This document shows, piece after piece, positions 23,364-33,422 of a stretch of DNA of 64,000 nucleotides. Position 1 is the stretch's first letter, and each line of letters opens with the position of its first letter. Made by a program: the position numbers and the translations under genes. The DNA is from Ilex aquifolium (Eukaryota; Streptophyta; Magnoliopsida; Aquifoliales; Aquifoliaceae). The stretch spans positions 15,371,051-15,435,050 of the forward strand of contig OX637391.1 in the NCBI GenBank assembly GCA_951799425.1, written 5' to 3'. A model generated the notes under the pieces. The model saw only the letters and a list, made by a program, of their open reading frames with translations. It ran no database searches and was not told the origin of the DNA.

Positions 23364-24454
23364 TTATTTATAAAAGAATAATTAATCAAGAGCACAATTT
23401 CTCTTCATCATTTTATTTTTTTGATTCAGCAATATTCACAGCATGTCCACAAGCATTCTCAATTACAAGTTCACAACCTAGACTGAACTGAGAGCAGACT
23501 TTGACATCTCTCTCCCTCTTTCTCTCTCTGTCTCATGTATCATGTGGTTAGGCTACTAATTACAATCACGTGATTGAATATTTGCATTGTTAAAAAAAAA
23601 AATTACCAAGATTTCAAGGATATCAATTATTAATTTCACACGTGTTTTCACCATAAAAATAATTCAATCTAAATTTTTTTTTTTAACGGTCAGGGGTGTT
23701 CGAATCAATTTAAACGTACCTCGACTAATCTTCTTCTTGCTCCACTAAAATGCAAGTCTATTAATTTGATATCTTAGGTAGTTCTACAAAATCTCACAAA
23801 TATCCGATGTTCAAAACTTGATCTGAACCTCTTGTTTTTTCCGAACTCGGTGCAAAATTCAATCTGCACACCGTGCTGCTCTGATGAATAAGTGATGAAG
23901 GTAACATTTTCGTCCAAGGTGGTAGGTTACCAGGTTTGGGGATAAATTAAATAGCATTAATTTAATGCCTTAATGTATCTTTTTCATTTTTTTACAATTT
24001 CATCAAAAAGATTTGGTGAGGTTTAGAATAGCTTAAAAAAATTGATTTTAGAACTTGTGATTTATCATAAATATTCTCAATAAAAAAATTGATTCCAATT
24101 TCATTGGAAAAAATAATTTCATTGATCCAAAATTTTAATATACAATACAATTCAAGACATGTCTGTTACTTTTCTGAAGTAACTATCAAAAGAGGTACTC
24201 AAGGAATAACTTTCCTAGTATATAAAATAATGCTATTGTAGCTAGTATCTCGCATCTCAAGAGACTAAGATCTTTTGCAGTACAATTTAGACAAAGACAA
24301 TTTTATTTTCCTCTCAATCCGAGGGATTAGGCACAACACCATGTAAACTTATAGAGGTAAATTTACGATTTAAATAAGTCCATAAGCAAAAGTTCAAAAA
24401 GAAAAAAAAAATTATACTTAAAAATAATTTTGCACAAAACACTTGTCATTTTAC

Positions 24455-24640
24455 ATTTATTACCACCACAAATCGCCATCCCACCATTACCATCACCGCT
24501 AACACCATCGACCACAACCCCACCCCCCCAATAATCGTTGTCCTCACCTCCACCACAATTGCTATTGTTGTAACTGTCGTAGCCACTGCAACCATTTTCA
24601 TTTGGGATTGCACTAGCATTTCCACCATCGTCGATGCCAG
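24455..24640 (+). repeat. CCA-rich degenerate tract followed by a short (GT)n
   Basis: ACCACC/CACCAT/CGCC-rich stretch like those inside the Helitrons, here without the hairpin end; a GTGTGTGTGT run lies just to the right, near 24652-24664. The minus-strand open frame over it is low complexity and rejected as a gene. Confidence 0.65.
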
Positions 24641-26788
24641 ATATATGTTTGTATGTGTGTGTGTATTTGGGAATACATTAGTAATTGTAACATAAATAAG
24701 TATTTTTTGTTGACCATTAAAATGTAGTTTTTTATTAAATAAAATTCTTTTTATGTAAGTATTTTTTTTGTGATCATTCAAACAATACTTACTAATGAAA
24801 GTGATTTCCTTATAAAGTAGTCCTAACAAATACCTATTTAAAAATAAAATTTCTAAATTTCACAAGTCATCTCAACTCTCAAGTGTCCACTGAAATGATC
24901 ACACTAGCAACTTTCCTTTAAGTTGTTTTGGTCATAATGTTGGCATCAGATTAGCTACATATTGGGGCAGCTCCAAAATTTAAGGGTGGGTCTTTGAAAA
25001 AAAAAAAAAATCGTATAATAGAAATATGATTTTAAGGGGTACTTGGTGATAAAGTTTTAGAGTAACGAGAGAAAATGAAAGAACGTAAGTATACAAAAAT
25101 TCAACGTGATACTGCTTATGAGACTCATCCATGAATCAAATGCTCCGAAGGCTGTATTATTCTTAAATGAATTTATGCATGATTGACACATATTTTGACG
25201 ATACCACGATCAGCAAATAGATTTTTATTCATCGCAACTCGATCTCAAACGAAAAGACTTCATTAGTGTCATAGATGGGATGACTAGCGAACCATTTCCA
25301 GCAGGGAAAGGTGCGTTGACCAACCGGCTCCAACACAACAGCTTGTGCAGGGGCATTAGGAGTTCAACACCTACTGGAATAACGTCATCCTACTTCTAGA
25401 AGACATTGTCACGTCACACTTAGGGAATATAGTCTTTAACGACTTCAATATTCTCTCCATCAAATCCTAACAAATTGGGGTACTATGTGATGATGAGGGA
25501 GAGACCACCCTATCCGTAGGTATATAAACACCAAGGCCTTCTCTATGTGAAAGGATCGAACCTATTGTAATCATTTCTTCTTCCCCAAATAATAGAAAAT
25601 CACCAAGGAGCAAGAGACGTCATTAGCTTTCTAGCTCGTAGCATCCAAGCTCTTATTATTCAAGCTTTCTAAACGAGACAGTTCCATGAATGAGACTCTT
25701 ATTATTGCATGGGTTGGAGAAGATCATATTAATTTATAAATTTTTACCCTATGGCCATAGAGTTTTTTTTGAAAACTCAAGCTCCTAGCATCCAATTCAC
25801 GAAGAAAGATGGCCACCACCAATGAAGAGCCGAGGTCAACACAAATTTCGTTAGGTTGGGTTTATCATTATCTCGTCAAAGCATTCAGTTTAGACCCACT
25901 CTTTATAAAAATTACATGTTTATATATATTTTTATAACATAGTCGGGATCTAAAAGTCAAAAACCCATATGTAAGCCTAGACAAACAAAAAAAAAATTAA
26001 TTACAGCTTTTTCATTACAAATGATAAATTTAAAAGAAGTCTTGATTTTGAATGGATACTGAAATATGAATTTTTTTTTTTTTTTTTTGATATTGATAGT
26101 TTAAATTTGTATTTGGAATTAAAAGTTTAAAAGAATTATTAATTTTTTTTTTTTTTTTGCTACTGGCTGTCTAGACTTATACAAACTATTCGATCGAGTT
26201 TAGCAACTGGTCATTATGGTTTAAGTTGGGTTAGAATATGTCCCTCAAGAGACAAAGGTGGCTAACTTTTAGAGGGTGTGAGAAAGAATTGAACCTAAGG
26301 ATTCGTGATTACTAAATACTAGGGTCAACCACTAAACCATCTTTAAGGGTTTGGTTTAAAAGAATTTTATAAAGAGAAGAAAATACTCTACTTAATGCAT
26401 TACTTGAAGAATATTATCGATATAACATGCAAAGTCACTTCTACAAAATTTATTTTTTAAAAAAATTAAATTAATAAAATCTTATCTACCAAGTAAAGTA
26501 GCCTAACTATCAATTGAAATGCATATAGGCATAAAATTGGAATATAAAAACTACAAACGCAAAAATATGTTAGAATAAAAAACTTTCAATTAAAATGGTT
26601 CAAGTTGTCCTTTAGCCGACCAGAACTACATTATTGAAGAGCCTTTTTCTTTTTTGTCCTTTTTCTTTTCCTGTAGTTCAGCGAAGCTCAGCCAGTGCGC
26701 ATGATGTGGAATTGAGCAATCAATATCGCATTAATGTGAGCCTTTGAGTTGTCTTTCAATGGCAGTGATTCAGTAATCGTAGTGGTGC

Positions 26789-26820
<32 letters not shown>
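26789..26820 (+). repeat. (AAT)n microsatellite
   Basis: Ten to eleven ATA/TAA units. Confidence 0.95.
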
Positions 26821-26821
<1 letters not shown>

Positions 26822-27228
26822 TTGAGAATTGTATTCATTTTTAATACTTTTTTTTAATCTCATAATTATAGATAGCTAATCATCATATATAATTTGAGAA
26901 CAGTATTCAAATAGGTCTCGACTCGATTGTATCTAGATTTTCGGTCTGTCTAGAGAAAATATCCAAATTTTAAAGGCTAAAAGAATGGTAGTTTATTAAC
27001 TCAAGATAGAAAATAACAAATTTATTTCAACTTTTTTAATCATAAAGATAATTTGGCTAATTAACTGTGATTCAGACGTTACGTTTGTCTGTTTTATGTT
27101 TGTATATTATTGAATTGAATTTTAAGGGTTGAAAGAAAAAAAAAATCGAACCTTATAATTAATCTGTCCACGTAAAAATAAATTTCTGGATATGTCTAGA
27201 AGCCAACATGATGTCATGTAAGCCACCA

Positions 27229-27881
27229 GCATGGGCGGAGCCTCTTGTGGACCAGGTGGGGGCACGGGCTCACCCTGATTTTTTTTTTAAAAATATTATT
27301 TATGTATATTTTAAATAATTGTAAGTATATTTAAGTGTACCCATTTTATTATTTTTTGTTGTGTCAATTAGTATAGTCTCATACTTAAATAACTATGAAC
27401 TTTTGGATATTTTTTGGATATATTTAGATAAATTTTTGACATGTAACATTCATTTTTTAAGTTATAAAAATTATAAAAACTAGATATCATAATTGAATGA
27501 GTAATCAACAACTAACGATTTGATTGGTTATATTGAGAAATATTATAGTATATTTGATTGGTAATTAGCTTGTTTTTATTTTTTTTATTTGTATACGCTA
27601 TATTTATTGACGTTTGACTTTTTTTATTTTATAAATTTTTAAATCTATAATATAAAATAGGGTAGACTTCAATAAATTCATTCAACAGTCTCAAATAAAT
27701 TTATCAAATAGCCACCAATATCTCTCTCGAAACCATTCACATTACACGGTGACTTCAGTCACGAGTTGTCTGTAGTATCAAATATAATATAATAAATTTA
27801 AATATATTATTTATTTTTATTGATTAAAAAATAAAAATAAAATTTTTAAATAAAGTGTTGATGAAATTTTGCATCCACCCC
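27229..27881 (+). mobile_element. Non-autonomous hAT-like element, ~650 bp
   Basis: The left end CATGGGCGGAGCC and the inverted right end (GGGGTGGATGC) are degenerate forms of the CAGGGGCGGA terminus. The duplication AAGCCACCA is at 27220-27228 and 27882-27890. The interior is AT-rich with no coding sequence. It sits about 0.6 kb upstream of the first acyltransferase gene. Confidence 0.82.
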
Positions 27882-27890
27882 AAGCCACCA

Positions 27891-28458
27891 AGGTGACTTA
27901 GCATAAATATCTATCCGATCAATGAACAGCCAACGGCGGAGATTGACAAATCGGTCCTGGCCATTAGCACAAGATTCTCTCTCAAAGGCAGATGTTGATT
28001 TACACCGTTAAAACTTTTGGCCGGTACAAGAACACCTTTATCCACATTGCCGTCCTCACAAATAAGTATTTTTATCCACATTTGTATCCAAAAAAAAACA
28101 CCATGTATCCAAAAAAAAAAATTTATATTATATCCATATTTGTCATTTTTTTGAATATTTTTATCTTTATTGTAGGTATTTTTTTGAATATTTTTGTTAC
28201 TGTTGTACGTGTTTTTATCACTTATAATGTTGAAGAAAAGTGATAAAAATAATTATCACTCAAAAAAAGGGTAAATTTTTTTGTTAAAAAATACACACAA
28301 ATTATATCAACACCCATAAAAAAATAAAATTTAAAGATATGGTACCAATATTTTTTTTTTTTACCTACCGTAATCAAAGTCCCACAAATAAATGACCAAA
28401 CAAGTGTTGCAGAACAAGAGATCAAGTGAGAGGGAAAGAGGGAAAGAGGGAAAGAGAG
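27891..28458 (+). promoter_or_regulatory. Upstream region of acyltransferase copy 1
   Basis: The stretch at about 27950-28075 (GGCCATTAGCACAAGATTCT...) matches 32925-33045 upstream of copy 2 (GGCCATTAGCATAAGATTCT...), so the duplication included the proximal promoter. The rest is A/T runs. Just before the ATG are imperfect GAAAGAG(G) repeats (5' UTR). No TATA box can be called with confidence among the AT runs. Confidence 0.5.
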
Positions 28459-29631
28459 ATGGAACTAGAAATTATCACCATTATCAAATCATACATGGAG
28501 GGAGAGATCAACAACTGTATCAAGGTATATCTTTTAGCCTCTGTGTCTTTATTCTACAGCCATGTTGCAGGCAAGATTGTCCCCAAAGGAAAGCTCAGAC
28601 TTTTGTCTCTCATCCCTGTGGTATGTCTCAACCTACTTCTACCTCTCAATCTACACACCATGCACCTTGCAGGCTCAACTGCTTTCTTCTTAGCTTGGCT
28701 TGCCAACTTTAAACTCCTCCTTTTCGCATTTGGTAAGGGTCCTTTATCTGCCCCATTTCTCTCTCCCCCCCTTTTTATAGCACTTGCTTGCCTCCCTATC
28801 AAAATTAATGAAAAGTCTTCTCAAAAACCCCTAAAAGACCATAATAAAGAAAACCCATCTCCTAAAACCTCCCAAAATCGCCATAGTGAACAAAACCCAT
28901 CTCCCAAAACCTCCCAAAAAGGCCTAAAATCAATTTGGAATTATGCTATAAAGTTTCTATGTATAGGTATTTTGCTCCGTTTGTATGGTTATAGTGAGCA
29001 TTTACATCCAAAGGTCTTGTGGTGTGTCTATAGTCTCCATTTATACTTAGGTTTGGAAACTTTACTAGCCATAGTGGCAGCCCTGGCTCGAGCCCTGTTG
29101 GGCATAGAGCTTGAGCCACAGTTCAATGAACCTTACCTCTCAACCTCTCTCCAAGACTTCTGGGGTCGACGATGGAACATAATGGTGACCCGAATTCTAC
29201 GCCCGACTGTTTACGAACCTGTGCTCCATACATCATCTCGGGTCATGGACCGAAAATGGGCTCCACTTCCTGCCATTTTCAGCACATTTTTGGTGTCCGC
29301 CATAATGCACGAGCTTATATTTTATTACTTGGGTCGTACATGGCCTACATGGGAAATCACAGGGTTCTTTTTGCTCCAAGGTGTCTCTGTGATGGTTGAG
29401 GTTGCAATCAAGAAGGCATTTTCCGGCCGGTGGCAGTTGCCTTGGATCGTCACGACCCCATTAACTATCGGGTTCGTGATGGTTACAGCATTTTGGCTGT
29501 TTTTTCCTCCGTTTTTGAGGTGTAAATCAATGGAAAGAACCTTTGCAGAGTACGCAGCAATGGGTTCATTTGTGAAAGATGTTGGCAAGGCTTTAATGTT
29601 CAAGTCTCTCAACAATGTAACAACAGTTTAG
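28459..29631 (+). CDS. Wax synthase-like MBOAT acyltransferase, copy 1
   Basis: An intronless 390-residue protein. The start is the ATG of MELEIIT at 28459; an in-frame upstream ATG (28426) adds only a Lys/Glu/Arg-rich peptide from the purine-rich 5' UTR. It is a polytopic membrane protein of the plant wax synthase family (long-chain-alcohol O-fatty-acyltransferase; some relatives acylate sterols), expected in the ER. Support: the N-terminal PKGKLRLLSLIPVV, LHLAG-like LHTMHLAGSTAFFLAWLANFKLLLFAFGKGPL, then SLQDFWGRRWNIMVTRILR with PTVYEPV, and SAIMHELIFYYLGR holding the conserved MBOAT His. A hydrophilic linker at about residues 115-158 contains NPSPKTSQ twice. The frame is clean and the family's key motifs are present, so it is probably functional. 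Substrate cannot be told from sequence. Confidence 0.95.
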   Translation: MELEIITIIKSYMEGEINNCIKVYLLASVSLFYSHVAGKIVPKGKLRLLSLIPVVCLNLLLPLNLHTMHLAGSTAFFLAWLANFKLLLFAFGKGPLSAPFLSPPLFIALACLPIKINEKSSQKPLKDHNKENPSPKTSQNRHSEQNPSPKTSQKGLKSIWNYAIKFLCIGILLRLYGYSEHLHPKVLWCVYSLHLYLGLETLLAIVAALARALLGIELEPQFNEPYLSTSLQDFWGRRWNIMVTRILRPTVYEPVLHTSSRVMDRKWAPLPAIFSTFLVSAIMHELIFYYLGRTWPTWEITGFFLLQGVSVMVEVAIKKAFSGRWQLPWIVTTPLTIGFVMVTAFWLFFPPFLRCKSMERTFAEYAAMGSFVKDVGKALMFKSLNNVTTV

Positions 29632-29784
29632 GATTTGTTGTTACACCTCATATCACCACAAAAAAGAGGTGTTTTTTCCTCCCTTCAATGTATGTTTTTT
29701 CCACTTTCCTTTTCGGTGGATTATTTACAGTTAATTTAAGTCGACCTTGTTGGATAATGAGAATTCGGGCAGAGAATTAGGGGT

Positions 29785-30153
29785 ATAATTGTATATTAAT
29801 TATAATTTTTTAAAGAAAAAATTAGGTTTTTATTTTTGATTTTATATCAATAAATGACATAATATAATATGAATTTTAGTTGTAAAATTTAAAATATTTA
29901 ATATTCTATATTTGATTAAAATATTTTTTGTCTAAGTATAACATTTTAAACTTAAGGATTCTAAATATTACACGCATATAAATTTTAGGGAGCCTAGGTG
30001 TAATTTGCTAAAAGATATTCTAACGAACATTGACAACAAGAGTCTAAGTGTTAAGCACGTATAAACTTCAAGGGATTTGCATATAATATTTCAAATATCA
30101 GAAGATCTAAGTGATTAAGTGATAAACCTCATGAGGTCTGATGTAATTCTCTT
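29785..30153 (+). repeat. Half copy of a Mutator-like long-TIR element
   Basis: It matches the right arm of the element at 59984-60885: the A/T-rich core (TTTATTTTTGATTTTAT), then TAAACTT...GTGTAATTTGCTAA, AAGTGTTA..., and GATAAACCTCATGAGGTCTG ending GTAATTCTCT. The left arm is missing. It lies in the 3' flank of copy 1 and is more diverged than the complete copy. Confidence 0.78.
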
Positions 30154-30156
30154 AGT

Positions 30157-30777
30157 GTTCGTTTGTTTAGTAGGAGAATGATATAAAATGCAAGAAAGAT
30201 AATTTTTTTAAAATTTTCATGTGTTTGGTTAGCATGAAAAGGAAAATGATAGAAAAAATAAATTTTTTTCATACTTGAATTTCTCACAAATAACTAATTT
30301 TTTTTCTTGTAAAAAATACAAGGAAATGCAAGAAAGTTGTGATCTATAACTAACTTCTTATTTTACTCTTATTTTTCTTAAAATATTTTATTGGTTATTA
30401 ATTCTAAAAAATTTTGGTATGAATTTGATTAATCATATAATTTGGCCCAAAGATCTTTGTATTTGTGATTGTCTTAAAATTAAGTTCGAGTCATTTTTTT
30501 AAAAAATTTTTTAACTTTCAATTATAATTACATATTTTTTTTCTCTTTTAGACAAATTTAATATAATTAAGAATAATTTAGACAATTATAAAAAAATTTC
30601 TTATAACTTTTCTTTCTTTCAAATAATAGAATGAAATTTTTTAAAACTTTCCGGTAAATTTTTTTCATTCTAACCAAATACATATATGAAAATATATGTT
30701 CTATCATTTTCTCTTCTTTTACTTCACTTTCTATCATTTTCAGTTTTCATCATTTTTTTCTTCCTAACTAAACGACC
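30157..30777. mobile_element. Foldback MITE-like element, ~620 bp
   Basis: The left side GTTCGTTTGTTTAGTAGGAG and the inverted right side (GGTCGTTTAGTTAGGAAG) form imperfect terminal inverted repeats. Further in, AAAATGATAGAAA motifs recur on both arms in opposite orientation. No coding capacity and no clear target duplication, so family assignment is open. Confidence 0.5.
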
Positions 30778-31611
30778 TTTATGAAATAATTAAAATGGCG
30801 AAAAGAGAAGGGTACTTTTGATATTTTAATTTTCTTAATAGAGATCAACATTGGCCATGAGTCTTCTTAACAACTGTTTGGCTGAAGGGGTTTTACTGTT
30901 ACAGCTCACAAGTTTCGAAATGACAAGGTGGCTCATTGTAATTTTTAAAATGTGCGAGAGTATCGGTGTAATAAAATGAAATGCTGTGGAAGATATTTAC
31001 TCAATTATTAAAAAAGTACAAAAAGCAAGGATTTGAACTGGGTACAATGATCTTGACCAAAAAAAAAAACTGGGGACAATGATTCCATGTTGACAGGTGG
31101 AATCATCACTGGCACCCGGTCAAAAGGTCTCCGAGAGGAGTCGGTCGACCAAACTTGAAAGACATGAAGAATGGTAGTTTACACACTAAGCGACAAAAAA
31201 AAAAAGTTAGTTCAACATTTTTAGTCATAAAGGTAACGAGGCCAAGATTCCTCTAGACCCGTTACGTCCCAATTACAAACGAACAAGTGTATCGTTAATG
31301 ACTAATGAGATAATATGACAAGATTTCTCACAAAATTTCTGTGCTCCTTGCGAATTCAGTACCCTACTTTTGACGAACACTTTTCAATGGCGGGACTTTT
31401 TACAGTGGGTACTTGAGAAAGCCAATCACTGCCGGATCTTGCAAGACCACGGGCTCTGCTCTGCTCCACTCTCATTGTTTTCACATGTCAATCTAATTCT
31501 TATGAGAATAAGAGATGTGATTGATTTGTAGTATGTTGATGTTATTGATGAATATGGTGCAATGTATATTTAACATATTCTGCCCTTCTGGCTCTGCCAG
31601 CTGGGTAAACA
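30778..31611. other. Intergenic, no gene recognised
   Basis: Between the foldback element and the Helitron pair. No domain, terminal repeat or RNA gene seen. Confidence 0.45.
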
Positions 31612-32132
31612 TCTATATAATAAAGTAGCTTACAATTCAAATCTCAAAAGATAAACAAAATGACTTTTGCTATTCGCGGTTGAGATCACTTTAAATTTTA
31701 CTTTAAAGTTAATCCAACGGTTAATATTAACACTCCAAATTTAATAGGAAAAAGAGACCCCTAAGGGTGTGTTTGGGATAACTTTTTAAAAGTACTTTTA
31801 CAACTTATAATTTTTCATATGTATATTAAAAAAAAAATAGTGTTTGAAACTGTCCCACCATTACCTCTACCACCACCATCGCCACCACTATCACGGCCGC
31901 CGCCACCACCGCCGTTGCCACCACCACTGCCGCCGCCACCACCACCATCATCGCCGCCACCACCACAACCATCATCATCTCCTACCACCACCACCTCTCA
32001 CCCCCACTACAACTGATATTTAAATTCATTTATTTCTCCTCTATGTTTGTAATTTGATTTTGGATATAAATACAAATATGTTTATTGTTTACCATTTTTT
32101 ATTACTCTGTGCCTTAAGGCACAGACAATAAC
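31612..32132 (+). mobile_element. Non-autonomous Helitron A
   Basis: Starts TCTATATAATAAAGTAGC after host A. It ends with the hairpin TGTGCCTTAAGGCACA (32109-32124) followed by GACAATAAC; the terminal CTAG is worn. The middle has a (CCA/CCG)n tract at about 31856-32005. No RepHel protein. It is followed directly by Helitron B in the same orientation. Confidence 0.85.
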
Positions 32133-32900
32133 TATATATAATAAAGTAGCTTACAATTCAAATCTCAAAAGATAAACAAAATGACTTTTGCTATTCGCGG
32201 TTGAGATCGTTTTAAATTTTACTTTAAAATTAATCTAATGGCTAATATTAACACCTTAAATTTAATAGGAAAAATTGACCCCTAAGGGTGTGTTTGGAGT
32301 GATTTTTTAAAAGTACTTATAAAAATTATTTCTCATAAGTACTTTAAAAAAAATAATAGTGTTTAAAACCGTATCCCTACTACCTCTACCACTACCACCA
32401 CTACCCCCGCCACCACCACAACTACCACCATCGTCATCGCCCCCACCACCTCCACCACCACCACCACTACCGCCGTCGCCGTCGCCGCTGCCACCACCAC
32501 CATCGCCACCTCCACCGCCACCACCACCACTGCCGTCGCCACCGTCACCACCATCATTATGCCATCGCCGCCACCACTACCTCCACCATCGCCGCCACCA
32601 CCACCGCCATCGCCACCATCGTCGCCGCCACCACCACCACCACCACCACCGTCGCCGTCGCCGTCGCCACCATCACCGCCACCATCGCCACCACCACCAC
32701 TGCTGCCACCACGATCATTGTCACCCACCACAACCATCACCGTCTCCTACCATCACCACCTCTCACCCCCACTACAACCGATACTTAAATTCATTTATCC
32801 CTCCTCTCTGTTGGTGATTTGATTTTGGATATAAATACAAATATGTTTATTGTTTACAATTTTTTATTAGTCTGTGCCTTCAGGCACAGGCAATAACTAG
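32133..32900 (+). mobile_element. Non-autonomous Helitron B, head to tail with A
   Basis: The first ~230 bp (TATATATAATAAAGTAGCTT...) match Helitron A closely. A larger (CCA/CCG)n tract occupies about 32370-32780. The end is canonical: hairpin TGTGCCTTCAGGCACA at 32873-32888, then GGCAATAACTAG and T (CTAG at 32897-32900). It ends about 520 bp upstream of the ATG of acyltransferase copy 2 and so sits next to its promoter. Poly-Pro/poly-Gly open frames on both strands are artefacts of the repeat. Confidence 0.9.
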
Positions 32901-33402
32901 TAATTATATATTGGACAAACCGGTTTGGGCCATTAGCATAAGATTCTTTCTCATTTCCTGACCAAAAAAGAAAAAAAGATTTGTACCATTAAAACTTTTG
33001 CTTGGTCCGACAACACGTTTTCTCATTCCCGTCCCCACAAGGAAAACTATGGTAAAGATTTTGATATTGCATTAAAATTTATAATTTTTTAAGATAAAAT
33101 TATACTTTTTTGAGGGAACTTATAATTGATATAACTTTTAAATATAAAGTTATTATTTTTTAAAGAAAAGTTTAAAGGTAAAGTTATAACTGATTAGGGA
33201 TATTTATGATCGATTTTAACATTTCATGATTGATCATAAAATTAACTCAAACATTTATAATTTTATCTTTAAAAAGTATAGTTTAACCTCAAAAAATAGT
33301 ATTTGGTATGATACTTAATTTTTTTAGTACCTTAGAATTAGCCCATAAATAAGGGGACCAAGAAAATGTTTCAGAAAAAGAGAACAAGTGTAACAGAACA
33401 AG
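32901..33402 (+). promoter_or_regulatory. Upstream region of acyltransferase copy 2
   Basis: Begins right after the Helitron end. It is related to the upstream region of copy 1 from GGCCATTAGCATAAGATTC onward, then diverges into different A/T-rich sequence. Only about 500 bp of ancestral 5' flank remain before transposon DNA. Confidence 0.5.
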
Positions 33403-33422
33403 AGAGAGAGAGAGAGAGAGAG
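33403..33422 (+). repeat. (GA)n microsatellite in the 5' UTR
   Basis: About ten GA units end immediately before the ATG of copy 2. Copy 1 has GAAAGAGG-type repeats at the same place, so this is a length- and sequence-variable leader. Confidence 0.9.

Larger units (their letters stand above)
17765..23431 (+). mobile_element. Complete Ty1/copia retrotransposon with TSD ATATT
   Basis: The 5' LTR at 17765-18103, initiator-tRNA-Met PBS, gag, protease, integrase, RT and RNase H in copia order (INT before RT), and a 3' LTR starting at 22440. The 5-bp duplication ATATT lies at 17760-17764 and 23432-23436, proving both outer edges. Coding frames carry many stops and frameshifts. The 3' LTR is split by a hAT element, and RNase H contains a 193-bp tandem duplication. 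The element is non-autonomous now. Confidence 0.95.
22440..23431 (+). repeat. 3' LTR of the copia element, split by a hAT insertion
   Basis: The left part (22440-22716) and right part (23364-23431) together match the 5' LTR. The break is exactly at TTATTTAT, which is single in the 5' LTR and duplicated here. Confidence 0.93.
23437..27219. other. AT-rich intergenic DNA, no gene recognised
   Basis: Long A/T runs and scattered short open frames without domains. Two simple-sequence features are listed separately. The sequence near 26270-26345 resembles the noncoding part of a retroelement but could not be placed. Confidence 0.5.

Noticed and set aside
24446..24829. 127-codon minus-strand frame
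   Set aside because: Covers a CCA-rich tract and AT-rich flanks. Low complexity, no domain, no splice context.
26250..26345. Possible tRNA-derived SINE
   Set aside because: No A and B box pair and no tail with target duplication could be identified.
28554..28802. Minus-strand frames over both acyltransferase genes
   Set aside because: Antisense shadows of strongly supported plus-strand genes. They recur at the same place in both copies only because the genes are duplicates.
32359..32822. Proline-rich and glycine-rich open frames on both strands
   Set aside because: The CCA/CCG repeat leaves several frames open. Composition is fully explained by the repeat, and it lies inside Helitron B.
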